Origin: Lentibacter algarum
Lineage (GTDB): Bacteria; Pseudomonadota; Alphaproteobacteria; Rhodobacterales; Rhodobacteraceae
Assembly (NCBI RefSeq): GCF_018860975.1
Contig: NZ_JAHKQI010000001.1
Span: 1-64,000, forward strand
Reading direction: 5' to 3'
Length of the DNA: 64,000 bases
Each line of letters starts with the position of its first letter. Within the stretch, counting starts at the first letter, position 1. The notes beneath the pieces were generated by a model that made no database searches, was not told the DNA's origin, and saw only the letters and a list, made by a program, of their open reading frames with translations. Made by a program: the position numbers and the translations under genes. Positions 42,714 to 50,879 of this stretch are shown in pieces.

Positions 42714-44770
42714 CGACCGATCCCAAATATGCCATTCTGTTCGAACCTGTCAAAATCGGCCCAGTGACCGCCCCCAACAGGTTTTATCAGGTGCCCCATT
42801 GCAACGGTATGGCGCATGCGCGCCCCAAAGCGTTGGCAGCAATGCGCGGCGTCAAAGCCGAAGGTGGCTGGGGCGTTGTGTCGACTGAAGAGGTTGAAAT
42901 TCATCCCAGTGCGGACATTGGCCCCTCGATCGAGGGCCGGTTGTGGAGCGATGATGACATCCCCTATCACGCCAAAACGGTTGAGGCGATCCATGCACAT
43001 GGGTCGCTCGCTGCGATCCAATTGGCCCATAACGGCATGTACGCTGCCAATCTTTACAGCCGCCTTGCCCCGATGGGCCCGTCCCATCAGGCAGTCTTGT
43101 CGGGTGCATCCGAGCCTGTGCAAGCCCGTGCGATGGACAAGGACGACATACGCGCCTTGCGCCGTTGGTATCGCGATGCAGCGCGGCGGGCGCAAATCGC
43201 TGGCTACGACATCGTCTATATGTATTCCGGTCACGGGCTGACCACGCCAATGCACTTCCTGTCGCCGACCCTGAACACCCGCACTGATGAATATGGCGGC
43301 AGCGTGGAAAACCGCGCGCGCCTTATTGGTGAGCTGATCACAGAGATCAAAGAAGAGGTCGGCCAGACCTGCGGCGTTGCCTTTCGATTTGGCGTGGATG
43401 AGTTGAAAGGTAGCGAAGGCATCACTTGGGATCAGGAAGGCCGCGCGGTGGTTGAGATGTTCGCCGAACTGCCCGATCTGTGGGACGTTAACATTGCAAG
43501 CTGGGCAAACGACAGCCAGACCGCGCGTTTTTCCCCCAATGAGGGATACCAGACGGATTACACCAAAGAAGTGAAATCGCTGACCACCAAACCCGTTGTG
43601 GGTGTCGGCCGCTTCACTTCACCCGATGCCATGGTCAGCAAAATTCGTGGCGGCCTTCTGGATATGATCGGCGCTGCACGACCGTCCATCGCGGACCCGT
43701 TTCTGCCCAACAAAATCCGTGACAACCGCATCGACGAAATTCGTGAATGCATCGGCTGCAACATCTGCGTGTCCGGCGATATGCTATCAGCCCCCATCCG
43801 TTGTACCCAAAACCCGACGATGGGCGAAGAATGGCGCCGCGGTTGGCATCCCGAACGCATCGCCAAAAGCGACGAACCCGAACCGGTATTGATTGTCGGC
43901 GCAGGCCCTGCTGGGCTTGAGGCCGCGTTGCAACTGTCCAATCGCGGCCACTCCGTCACCATCGCTGAAGCGACAAAAGACCTTGGCGGGCGCGTATTGC
44001 GCGAAAGTCGCCTGCCGGGGATGGCATCATACATTCGCGTGGCAGATTATCGATTGCACTACCTGCTGCAACGTCCCGAAGTTGAGATTTACCGCGACAG
44101 CGAACTCACGGCAGACGACATACGCGATTTCGGGTTTGACCACGTCATCCTTGCGACCGGATCCCATTGGCGGCGCGACGGAATTGGGCGGGCGCAGCGC
44201 AAAGCCATAACTGGGTTGGATGCGCTGCACGTCATGACACCTGATGACATCATGGACGGAGTTTCGGCCAAAGGCCGGGTCATTGTTTACGATCTGGATC
44301 ACTATTATCACGCAACCACAATCGCTGAAAAACTGCGTACCGAGGGCCATGACGTGGCTTATGTCTCCGATGCCGCCATCGTCGCACCCTTTACCGCTAT
44401 GACGCTGGAACAATCGCGCGTGCAAGCCAGCCTCTATTCGAACGGCATAGACGTTCATCTGAATCGCGAAATTGTAGGGGCTGGTGCAAATGGTATTCTG
44501 ACACGCTGCCCCTATTCCGGCCGTGAAGAAGACATAGAAGCCGACACGCTGGTTCTGGTAACAGAACGTCAGCCCAATGATGCACTCTATCTTGCGCTCA
44601 AGAACGATCACGCGGCGACGGGGATCAAAACGCTCACCTGCATCGGTGACGCATATGCGCCCAGCACAGTCGCGGCAGCGATCTATGCCGGACACAAAGC
44701 GGCGAGATTGTTTCCCGACTTTGACAGTGATCCCGCTGAATTTATTTGGGAACGGCCATCACCGGATTAA
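42710..44770 (+). CDS. TMADH/dienoyl-CoA reductase-like Fe-S flavoprotein (amine dehydrogenase type)
   Basis: This is a 686-residue two-part flavoprotein. The N-terminal Old-Yellow-Enzyme barrel (about 1-340, FMN site) includes RFYQVPHCNGMA and SPTLNTRTDEYGGSVENRARL. A 4Fe-4S cluster follows with Cys347, 350, 353 and 365 (CIGCNICV...RCTQNP), nearly the spacing of trimethylamine dehydrogenase. The C-terminal pyridine-nucleotide-type domain begins VLIVGAGPAGLEAALQLSNRGH. TMADH and dimethylamine dehydrogenase remove N-methyl groups oxidatively, and related enzymes demethylate N-methylproline. It closes the amine operon and suggests an N-methylated or secondary amine substrate. No gene for an electron-transfer flavoprotein is nearby. 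Confidence 0.88.
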   Translation: MTTDPKYAILFEPVKIGPVTAPNRFYQVPHCNGMAHARPKALAAMRGVKAEGGWGVVSTEEVEIHPSADIGPSIEGRLWSDDDIPYHAKTVEAIHAHGSLAAIQLAHNGMYAANLYSRLAPMGPSHQAVLSGASEPVQARAMDKDDIRALRRWYRDAARRAQIAGYDIVYMYSGHGLTTPMHFLSPTLNTRTDEYGGSVENRARLIGELITEIKEEVGQTCGVAFRFGVDELKGSEGITWDQEGRAVVEMFAELPDLWDVNIASWANDSQTARFSPNEGYQTDYTKEVKSLTTKPVVGVGRFTSPDAMVSKIRGGLLDMIGAARPSIADPFLPNKIRDNRIDEIRECIGCNICVSGDMLSAPIRCTQNPTMGEEWRRGWHPERIAKSDEPEPVLIVGAGPAGLEAALQLSNRGHSVTIAEATKDLGGRVLRESRLPGMASYIRVADYRLHYLLQRPEVEIYRDSELTADDIRDFGFDHVILATGSHWRRDGIGRAQRKAITGLDALHVMTPDDIMDGVSAKGRVIVYDLDHYYHATTIAEKLRTEGHDVAYVSDAAIVAPFTAMTLEQSRVQASLYSNGIDVHLNREIVGAGANGILTRCPYSGREEDIEADTLVLVTERQPNDALYLALKNDHAATGIKTLTCIGDAYAPSTVAAAIYAGHKAARLFPDFDSDPAEFIWERPSPD

Positions 44771-44995
44771 GGTGCCCGCACCAAAGGTCCGTCCATTATG
44801 GTGGAAAGGTAGACACTTCCAGCAGGCCCTTGCACCTGCGAACGCAGTCTTGAAGACGGGGTTACAGCAATGGTTGTGATCAAATTTCGTTGAGTTTGCC
44901 CAATACTGTTTTACGTCAGCGCCCATGGGTCAAAATAGGGCGATTTGTACAGCTCTAAGCGAGGGCGGATGGTCGATCGCTGTCGTCAAAAAGGT

Positions 44996-45949
44996 TCAAC
45001 CCAACCGCCCCCGCTGCATCATCGGTGTGACACCGAAGGCGGTTCTGTAGACCCGCGAAAAATGTCCCGGGCTTTGGAACCCACATGCAACTGCTACGTC
45101 AATGACGGACATTTCCGTCTGGACAAGTAGGTGGCGGGCTCGCTCCAGTCGTAATTCCATGTAATACTTCTTTGGCGAAGCATTAAGATACTTCCCGAAC
45201 AATCTTTCAAGTTGTCGAGTGGAAATTCCAATTTCGCGCGCAATCAACGACGGTGAGACAGGATTGTCCAAACTCTCGCTCATGCGTGCGATAGCTGCGG
45301 ACAGATGCTTATTGCGCATTCCATTTCGCGATTGCAATGACACCTTTTGAGCGGCACTTGCTTCACGGACCGCATTGTAGACCATCTGATCAGCAATCGC
45401 GATGGATAGGTCATGACCATGATCCTGTGCTATGAGGTGCAACATCAAGTCAGCGGTCGCGGTACCACCCGAAGCAGTCGGATACTTTTCATCTGCAACA
45501 AATACGTTTCGTAGAAGGTTCACCTCGGGAAACTCTTCCATGAAACTGTCGTGGTACTCCCAGTGAATTGCCGCCTTAAGTCCATTCAGAAAGCCGCTCT
45601 GCGCGAGAATCCAGCTGCCGGAACATAGCCCACCAATCTGGGTGCTGCTGTGCCGGTCTTTACGTCGAAGCGCAGCCAGCAAAAAAGAATGGTCTGCGAA
45701 TTGCATGTTGATGCCCGACAGGACGAACAGCCGGTCACAATTTGGCATATCATTGAAACGATGTTGAACCTCGACTCGGGTGCCGTCCGAACTGCACGCC
45801 CAAACTCCATCATACGAAGCATAGGCCCAGCTATACAATTGTTGTCCCGAAATTAGATTGGCGATCCGTAAGGGATCGACCGCACAGGCAAAGGCGATAT
45901 GGGTGAAATCTTCAACCAGTGCGAACACAAAGTGCTGATTGGTAGTCAT
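44996..45949 (-). CDS. GlxA-type AraC-family regulator (GbdR-like)
   Basis: This is a 317-residue regulator. The N-terminal DJ-1/PfpI-like domain (about 1-185) includes FVFALVEDFTHIAFACAVDPLRIAN and IGGLCSGSWILAQSG with the nucleophile-elbow Cys. The C-terminal AraC HTH pair (about 215-315) includes LIAREIGISTRQLERLFGKYLNASPKKYYMELRLERARHLL and VAVACGFQSPGHFSRVYRTAFG. It resembles GbdR and related activators of glycine betaine and carnitine genes. It lies downstream of proVWX on the same strand, with the amine operon on its other side, and probably activates quaternary-amine catabolism. Confidence 0.87.
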   Translation of the reverse strand: MTTNQHFVFALVEDFTHIAFACAVDPLRIANLISGQQLYSWAYASYDGVWACSSDGTRVEVQHRFNDMPNCDRLFVLSGINMQFADHSFLLAALRRKDRHSSTQIGGLCSGSWILAQSGFLNGLKAAIHWEYHDSFMEEFPEVNLLRNVFVADEKYPTASGGTATADLMLHLIAQDHGHDLSIAIADQMVYNAVREASAAQKVSLQSRNGMRNKHLSAAIARMSESLDNPVSPSLIAREIGISTRQLERLFGKYLNASPKKYYMELRLERARHLLVQTEMSVIDVAVACGFQSPGHFSRVYRTAFGVTPMMQRGRLG

Positions 45950-46009
45950 CTCTACAGCCTCAGTATGAGGTCCTGCGCGACCAGAATTAGCCGCACAGGA
46001 TTTAGGAGG

Positions 46010-46999
46010 TTACTCAGCGGCAGCACGAGCTGCTTCAAGCCAGCTGTCGTAGGCCGCCTGATGTTCAGCAATCCACGCATCGACATGACCGTCGATGTCA
46101 TCAGAGCTGTCTTCGCCCTGGGACATCAGCAGGTTTTGCGCAGAAATATCGTTCACGTCGAGTTTTGCCGATTTAAACAGGCTTGCAGCAGCTGGGTTTG
46201 CGGCAAGAAATTCATCGCGGGCAAGAATGTACATGGCGTCCACGGCAAAACCCAGATTGCGGCCGTTGAACTCAGTGTTTGCCTCAACACCGTCAGGCAG
46301 AGAGGTGTAGGGCACCGACAGCCATTCGACGTTGCCACCAGGTACAAGCTCGCCCGACACCCAGTAGGGGGTCCAAGTATAGTAGAGGATCGACTCGCCT
46401 GATTGCTGACGTGCGATCGCATCGGCAATCAAGGCGTTATAAGATCCTTGATTATGGGTTACGGTATCGCGCAGCCCGTATTCGGTAAGGTGATGCTCAA
46501 TCACGCGCTCGCAACCCCAACCGGGCACACAACCAGCCAGATCGGCTGTGCCGTTACCGTCGGAATCAAAACGGGCGGCAACTTCTGCGTCGGCCAGTTG
46601 ACCAAGGTCGGTGACCCCTGCGTCATAGCTGGCTTTGTCGACAAGATACCCTTGCACCATCCCATCAACGAACGGGCCGACACGCTCAAGCACATCATCC
46701 CCGCCGGATTCATCAAAGAATGCCTGCTGAAGATTTTCCCAGTGGATCGGATAGAAATCTGCGTCGCCGGTGCCAACGGACAGATGCGCTGTCTGAATTT
46801 CGGTTTCGAGAGGCGTGGCGACGGTATATCCGAGGTCTTCCAGTGCGCGGAAGATAATGCGGCTTTGAAAGTATTCTTCGGCAATCAGGCCGATGACCGG
46901 TTGAACGGTAACGCCTTCGCCGGGCATGTCCTCAGCCATCCCCGGTCCGGCTAGGATAGTTGTCGCGGTAAGCGCCGCCATTAGATTTCTTTTGAACAT
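46010..46999 (-). CDS. proX: Glycine betaine/proline betaine ABC transporter binding protein ProX
   Basis: This is a 329-residue OpuAC-type binder with the signal peptide ending in GPGMAE. It has VQPVIGLIAEEYFQSRIIFRALEDLGYTV, DADFYPIHWENLQQAFF and ILYYTWTPYWVSGELVPGGNVEWL, which carry the tryptophan/tyrosine residues of the aromatic box that holds a quaternary ammonium group. An acidic insertion of DSDGNGTADL type (residues about 145-155) resembles a calcium-binding loop and is found in the marine ProX branch. CAGAGGAGAA lies before ATG46999. It is the last gene of proV-proW-proX, with a 42-base gap from proW. Confidence 0.92.
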   Translation of the reverse strand: MFKRNLMAALTATTILAGPGMAEDMPGEGVTVQPVIGLIAEEYFQSRIIFRALEDLGYTVATPLETEIQTAHLSVGTGDADFYPIHWENLQQAFFDESGGDDVLERVGPFVDGMVQGYLVDKASYDAGVTDLGQLADAEVAARFDSDGNGTADLAGCVPGWGCERVIEHHLTEYGLRDTVTHNQGSYNALIADAIARQQSGESILYYTWTPYWVSGELVPGGNVEWLSVPYTSLPDGVEANTEFNGRNLGFAVDAMYILARDEFLAANPAAASLFKSAKLDVNDISAQNLLMSQGEDSSDDIDGHVDAWIAEHQAAYDSWLEAARAAAE

Positions 47000-47041
47000 T
47001 TGGATTCTCCTCTGTTTGGTTCAGCTAGATTGGGTATCTGT

Positions 47042-48013
47042 TTATTTTTCCGTCCGTATCGACGGCGTGGTTTCGGTCTTCGGCTTGGTCAGCCGGACGA
47101 CCAACCCTACCGGCCCAGATTGCCACCAATGGCGGTGACCTCGTTCCCGACCAGATTGGCCAAGCCCCTGCGATATGCGATCAAGCACGATAGCCAAAAG
47201 AACAATGCCAAGACCACCGACAATCGCTTTGCCGGCATCAAGCCGACCCATCGCACGCAGGACTTCATTCCCCAGACCTCCTACGGAAATCATTGATGCG
47301 ATGACGACCATCGACAGCGCCAGCATGATCGTCTGGTTTACACCAGCCAGGATAGTTGGGGTTGCAAGCGGCAATTCAACCTTGACCAAAATCTGGCTTG
47401 GGCTGGCACCAAAAGCGCGCGCGGCTTCAACAACAGATGGGTTCACGCCGCGAATACCGAGCGAGGTAAGACGAATGAGCGGAGGCAACGCGAAAATGAT
47501 CGTGACGATCACCCCGGAAACGTTACCAATGCCGACCAACATTACCACGGGTACTAGATAGACAAAGGCAGGAATGGTTTGCATCAAATCAAGTACGGGC
47601 CGGAGAATCTTCTCGAACGCGTCACTTTTGGCCGCGAGAATTCCGAGTGGAAGGCCGATGATAAAGCAAGCGATCACTGCCGCCATTACAATTGCAAGGG
47701 TCGTCATTGCTAACCCCCAAGCGTTGGGATCCAGAAAGCCCAAGGCTGAAAGGCACAATGCCACAATGATTGCGGGCCGTCTGCCAGCAGCTTGCCAGGC
47801 GATTATCGCGATCAAGACAAGCATGAGTAGCGGCGGAACGGCATGCAAAGCATCATCAATGAAAACAATAATATCGTTGAACACTGCCTTGATTGGTTGG
47901 ATCAATTCGCGGTTGGAAATCGCCCATTGCTTGATACCGTCCGCACTGTCAGCGATCTCGAAATCAACGCTAGAAAAGGGATCAAGGATGTTAAATTTAT
48001 TTTCTTCGTCCAC
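47042..48013 (-). CDS. proW: Glycine betaine/proline betaine ABC permease ProW
   Basis: This is a 323-residue permease with a soluble N-terminus of about 60 residues, six or so membrane segments and the EAA-type loop VVEAARAFGASPSQILVKVELPLATPTILAGVNQTIMLALSMVVIASMI. The start is GTG48013 (VDEENKFNILDPF), with GAGAGGAA upstream and 14 bases after the proV stop. The longer frame to 48070 overlaps proV and has no ribosome binding site. It forms the channel for import of betaines as osmoprotectants or carbon source. Confidence 0.9.
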   Translation of the reverse strand: MDEENKFNILDPFSSVDFEIADSADGIKQWAISNRELIQPIKAVFNDIIVFIDDALHAVPPLLMLVLIAIIAWQAAGRRPAIIVALCLSALGFLDPNAWGLAMTTLAIVMAAVIACFIIGLPLGILAAKSDAFEKILRPVLDLMQTIPAFVYLVPVVMLVGIGNVSGVIVTIIFALPPLIRLTSLGIRGVNPSVVEAARAFGASPSQILVKVELPLATPTILAGVNQTIMLALSMVVIASMISVGGLGNEVLRAMGRLDAGKAIVGGLGIVLLAIVLDRISQGLGQSGRERGHRHWWQSGPVGLVVRLTKPKTETTPSIRTEK

Positions 48014-48026
48014 GTCCTGTTCCTCT

Positions 48027-49106
48027 CTATGCCGTTTTTTCGGCAGGGCCGATATCGCCTTTGATGCCACGCAAGAGCGCGTTCTTTGTCACAACACCCG
48101 CTGGCTTGCCGTCAACCTTGACGACGATCGGCTGCTGCGTCGAAACGGCGAGGTCCACAAGACGATCCAGTGAATGATCTGGGCACGCCTCTGGGCAGGA
48201 ATCGAGATCAAGCGGACCTTCACGCCGTGTATAAACGTCTATCTGCTCCATGATTTTGGCGGCCGAGATCAATCCCAGCTTGGAAATGCCGGCAACAAAA
48301 TCGGCGACATAATCGTCCGCAGGGTTTGTCACGATATCCTCGGGGGTGCCGATCTGCACCAGCACACCATCCTTCATGATTGCAATGCGGTCGCCAATAC
48401 GGATCGCTTCGTCCAGATCATGGGTAATGAATAGGGTCGTCTTTTTCATCTCAGACGACAGGGACATGAACTTGTCCTGAAGCTGGCGGCGGATCAGCGG
48501 GTCGAGGGCCGAAAATGGTTCGTCCATAAGAAGGATCGGTGGGTCGGCGGCAATGGCGCGGGCCAAGCCGACGCGCTGCTGCATGCCACCGGACAATTCG
48601 TCGGGATATTTTGCCTCCCAGCCGTCCAGTTCGACCGCCTTGATCGCGCGAAGAGCCGTCTGGGTCCGATCTTTTATGTCATGTCCACGCACCTCCTGAC
48701 TGAAAGCGACGTTTTCCATAACCGTTCGATGCGGCATTAGCGCCATATTCTGGAACACCATGCCGATTTTTTCGGCCCGCAACGCGCGCAATTTTTTTTG
48801 CGAGACGTCATTGACGTTCTCCCCTTCGATGTGAATTGCGCCAGCGGTAGGTTCGATCAATCGGTTGATGTGACGGATCAGTGTCGACTTGCCAGAGCCT
48901 GACAGGCCCATGATGCAAAAAATTTCACCGCGGCGGACGTCGAAGCTGGCCTCGCGAACACCGACGACGCAGTCGAACTTGTCACGAATTTCGTCTTTGG
49001 ACAGTCCCTGTGACTTTACAGCCTCAAGCGCCTCTGATGCGCGTCTGCCGAAAATCTTCCAAACGCCTTCGCAGCGGATCACTGCCTCTTCGGATTGTTG
49101 GGTCAT
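48027..49106 (-). CDS. proV: Glycine betaine/proline betaine ABC ATPase ProV
   Basis: This is a 359-residue ATPase with Walker A GLSGSGKST, Q-loop FQNMALMPHRTVMENV, signature LSGGMQQ, Walker B ILLMDEPFSALD and H-loop FITHDLDEAI. The N-terminal extension VWKIFGRRASEALEAVKSQGLSKDEI is typical of ProV. Only a shortened CBS-like segment remains at the C-terminus (LAVSTQQPIVVKVDGKPAGVVTKNALLRGIKGD), about 40 residues less than the long osmosensing forms, so ionic-strength control may be weak or lost. ATG49106 has AAGGAGG five to eight bases upstream. It is divergent from the GntR gene at 49237. Confidence 0.92.
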   Translation of the reverse strand: MTQQSEEAVIRCEGVWKIFGRRASEALEAVKSQGLSKDEIRDKFDCVVGVREASFDVRRGEIFCIMGLSGSGKSTLIRHINRLIEPTAGAIHIEGENVNDVSQKKLRALRAEKIGMVFQNMALMPHRTVMENVAFSQEVRGHDIKDRTQTALRAIKAVELDGWEAKYPDELSGGMQQRVGLARAIAADPPILLMDEPFSALDPLIRRQLQDKFMSLSSEMKKTTLFITHDLDEAIRIGDRIAIMKDGVLVQIGTPEDIVTNPADDYVADFVAGISKLGLISAAKIMEQIDVYTRREGPLDLDSCPEACPDHSLDRLVDLAVSTQQPIVVKVDGKPAGVVTKNALLRGIKGDIGPAEKTA

Positions 49107-49143
49107 GGTGTCCTCCTTGATGAGGAGGTTACACAAAATTCTA

Positions 49144-49199
49144 TTGTAGACAAGTTGTATTTTTATAAGATACAAAAGACCTAATGACAACTTGGTCTA
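49144..49199. promoter_or_regulatory. Divergent proV/GntR operator with long inverted repeat
   Basis: TAGACAAGTTGT (49147-49158) and ACAACTTGGTCTA (49187-49199) form an inverted repeat with one extra base on the right arm. Inside it lies a second perfect dyad, TTGTAT-N9-ATACAA (49155-49175). TTGTAGACAA (49144-49153) is itself a short palindrome. The region is the only space between proV and the GntR gene and probably binds that regulator. Confidence 0.6.
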
Positions 49200-49236
49200 T
49201 ATTGATAATCAAGCTGGATATTTTGGAGGCACATCC

Positions 49237-49959
49237 GTGAGTGAAAAGTCAATCAGCAGGAAGATGTGGTGCGTCGAGGACTTGCGGAGGCGAATCCTGA
49301 CGCAGGATTTCGAGCCTGGAAGCTACCTAGACGAGGCCGAGCTGGCGGAATTATACGAAATTTCTCGCCCGCCGCTGCGTGAGGCGTTTAACCAGCTTGC
49401 TGGTGAGGGATATGTCGTTCTGCAAAAGAACAGAGGGGCGCAGGTTGCCCCCATGACACATAAAACAATGCGCAACTTCTTCATGGCAGCTCCGATGATA
49501 TACGCCGCGGTGACGCGCCTTGCCGCAGAGCACGCGACCGAGGCGCAGATTATGCGCTTGAAGGATGTGCAGACACTTTTCCGCAAGGCAATCCGGGATG
49601 GAGAAACTGCCGAGCGAGCCCTGATGAACCAGCGTTTTCACGCTGTCATCGGCGAGATGGCCGACAATGAATTTCTCACACCAAGCCTGCGACGCCTGCT
49701 GATCGACCATACCCGGATCGGCATGTCCTTTTACAACCCGCGCAACCACGCGATGGCAGAGCAACGCAATATCGCGGCGGACCAGCACGATCAGTTCATC
49801 GAGGCGATCGAGAACGGTGATGTAGATGGTGCTGCGAAATTGGCTGTCGATCACTGGGAACTGTCGCGGGCCGAAATCGAAAGTTTCGTAACACCAGACG
49901 GAATGCGGATTCCGCTCGGCCCTATGCCGGGCGATTTGAGCCAGAAAGGAGCCTCATGA
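49237..49959 (+). CDS. GntR-family regulator, FCD type
   Basis: This is a 240-residue regulator. The winged HTH is VEDLRRRILTQDFEPGSYLDEAELAELYEISRPPLREAFNQLAGEGYVVLQKNRGAQV. The FCD domain has MIYAAVTRLAAEHATEAQI, NQRFHAVIGEMADNEFL and the His-rich DQHDQFIEAIENGDVDGAAKLAVDHWELS. The start is GTG49237, seven bases after GGAGG; the frame from 49192 has no ribosome binding site. The stop overlaps the DapA-like gene. It is divergent from proVWX with a long inverted repeat between, so it likely controls both the transporter and the catabolic genes that follow. Confidence 0.9.
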   Translation: MSEKSISRKMWCVEDLRRRILTQDFEPGSYLDEAELAELYEISRPPLREAFNQLAGEGYVVLQKNRGAQVAPMTHKTMRNFFMAAPMIYAAVTRLAAEHATEAQIMRLKDVQTLFRKAIRDGETAERALMNQRFHAVIGEMADNEFLTPSLRRLLIDHTRIGMSFYNPRNHAMAEQRNIAADQHDQFIEAIENGDVDGAAKLAVDHWELSRAEIESFVTPDGMRIPLGPMPGDLSQKGAS

Positions 49960-50879
49960 AATTCGAAGGTATCTATACACCCGTCATCACTCCACACGCT
50001 GAGGATGGCTCCATCAATTGGGATGCGCTGACGGCGCAAATCGAACACCTTATTGCCTCTGGCGTTAACGGTCTAGTCAACGGGGGCTCAACGGGCGAAT
50101 ATTATGCCCAGAGCGTTGAAGAAAGGCGAGAGGTCGCGAGCTTCGTCAAGAGCGTCGTAGGTGACCGTCTGCCGCTAATCGTCGGTACGGTTGCGATACG
50201 GCTGCCCGATTCCATCGCCATGGCCGAACATGCGGCCAAGATTGGAGCATCGGCAATTCTTGTAGGCTCGCCGCCCTACTCGGTCCCGACCGAACGCGAA
50301 AACGCGCTGAATACACTCGCCATCGACCGTGCGGCGGATCTTCCCATCATGCTCTACAACTATCCCGGCCGGATGGGCATCGATATGGGCGAGGAGTTCC
50401 TTGACCGTGTCGGCCGTAGCCGAAATGTCTGCGCCATCAAGGAAAGCTCAGGGGATATCAACCGCGTGCATCTTCTGGCCCGGGATTATCCGCATATCCA
50501 AATGTCTTGTGGCATGGATGATCAGGCGCTTGAATTCTTTGCTTGGGGAGCGCGCAGCTGGGTTTGCGCGGGTTCAAATTTCCTGCCTGCCGAACATATT
50601 GCCCTGTGGCGGGCGTGCGCAGTGGAAGGCGATTTCGACAAAGGTCGCCGGATCATGGCGGCGATGATGCCGCTGATGCGGGTGTTGGAACAGGGTGGCA
50701 AGTTCATTCAATGCGTCAAGCATGGCTGCGAGATGATGGGTCAATATGCTGGCCCACCGCGTCCACCGCTGCGAACGCTGAACAAGGATGACAAAAGGCA
50801 ACTGGAACAGGTAGTGCGGGTTCTCAAACGCACTGTGGCCCAAATCGAGGCCGATACGCAACTGGAGGCAGCCCAATGA
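49956..50879 (+). CDS. DapA/NanA-family lyase or dehydratase-deaminase
   Basis: This is a 307-residue class I aldolase-like TIM barrel. It has GSTGEYYAQS (the GTTGE motif variant), the Tyr in IMLYNYPGRMGIDM and the Schiff-base Lys in VCAIKESSGDINR. It is not the lysine biosynthetic DapA by context. In hydroxyproline catabolism a family member converts pyrroline-4-hydroxy-2-carboxylate to 2-oxoglutarate semialdehyde, which the following aldehyde dehydrogenase would oxidise; in glucarate catabolism another member makes the same semialdehyde. The betaine genes around favour the first. The start overlaps the GntR stop, and the stop overlaps the next start. Confidence 0.87.
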   Translation: MKFEGIYTPVITPHAEDGSINWDALTAQIEHLIASGVNGLVNGGSTGEYYAQSVEERREVASFVKSVVGDRLPLIVGTVAIRLPDSIAMAEHAAKIGASAILVGSPPYSVPTERENALNTLAIDRAADLPIMLYNYPGRMGIDMGEEFLDRVGRSRNVCAIKESSGDINRVHLLARDYPHIQMSCGMDDQALEFFAWGARSWVCAGSNFLPAEHIALWRACAVEGDFDKGRRIMAAMMPLMRVLEQGGKFIQCVKHGCEMMGQYAGPPRPPLRTLNKDDKRQLEQVVRVLKRTVAQIEADTQLEAAQ

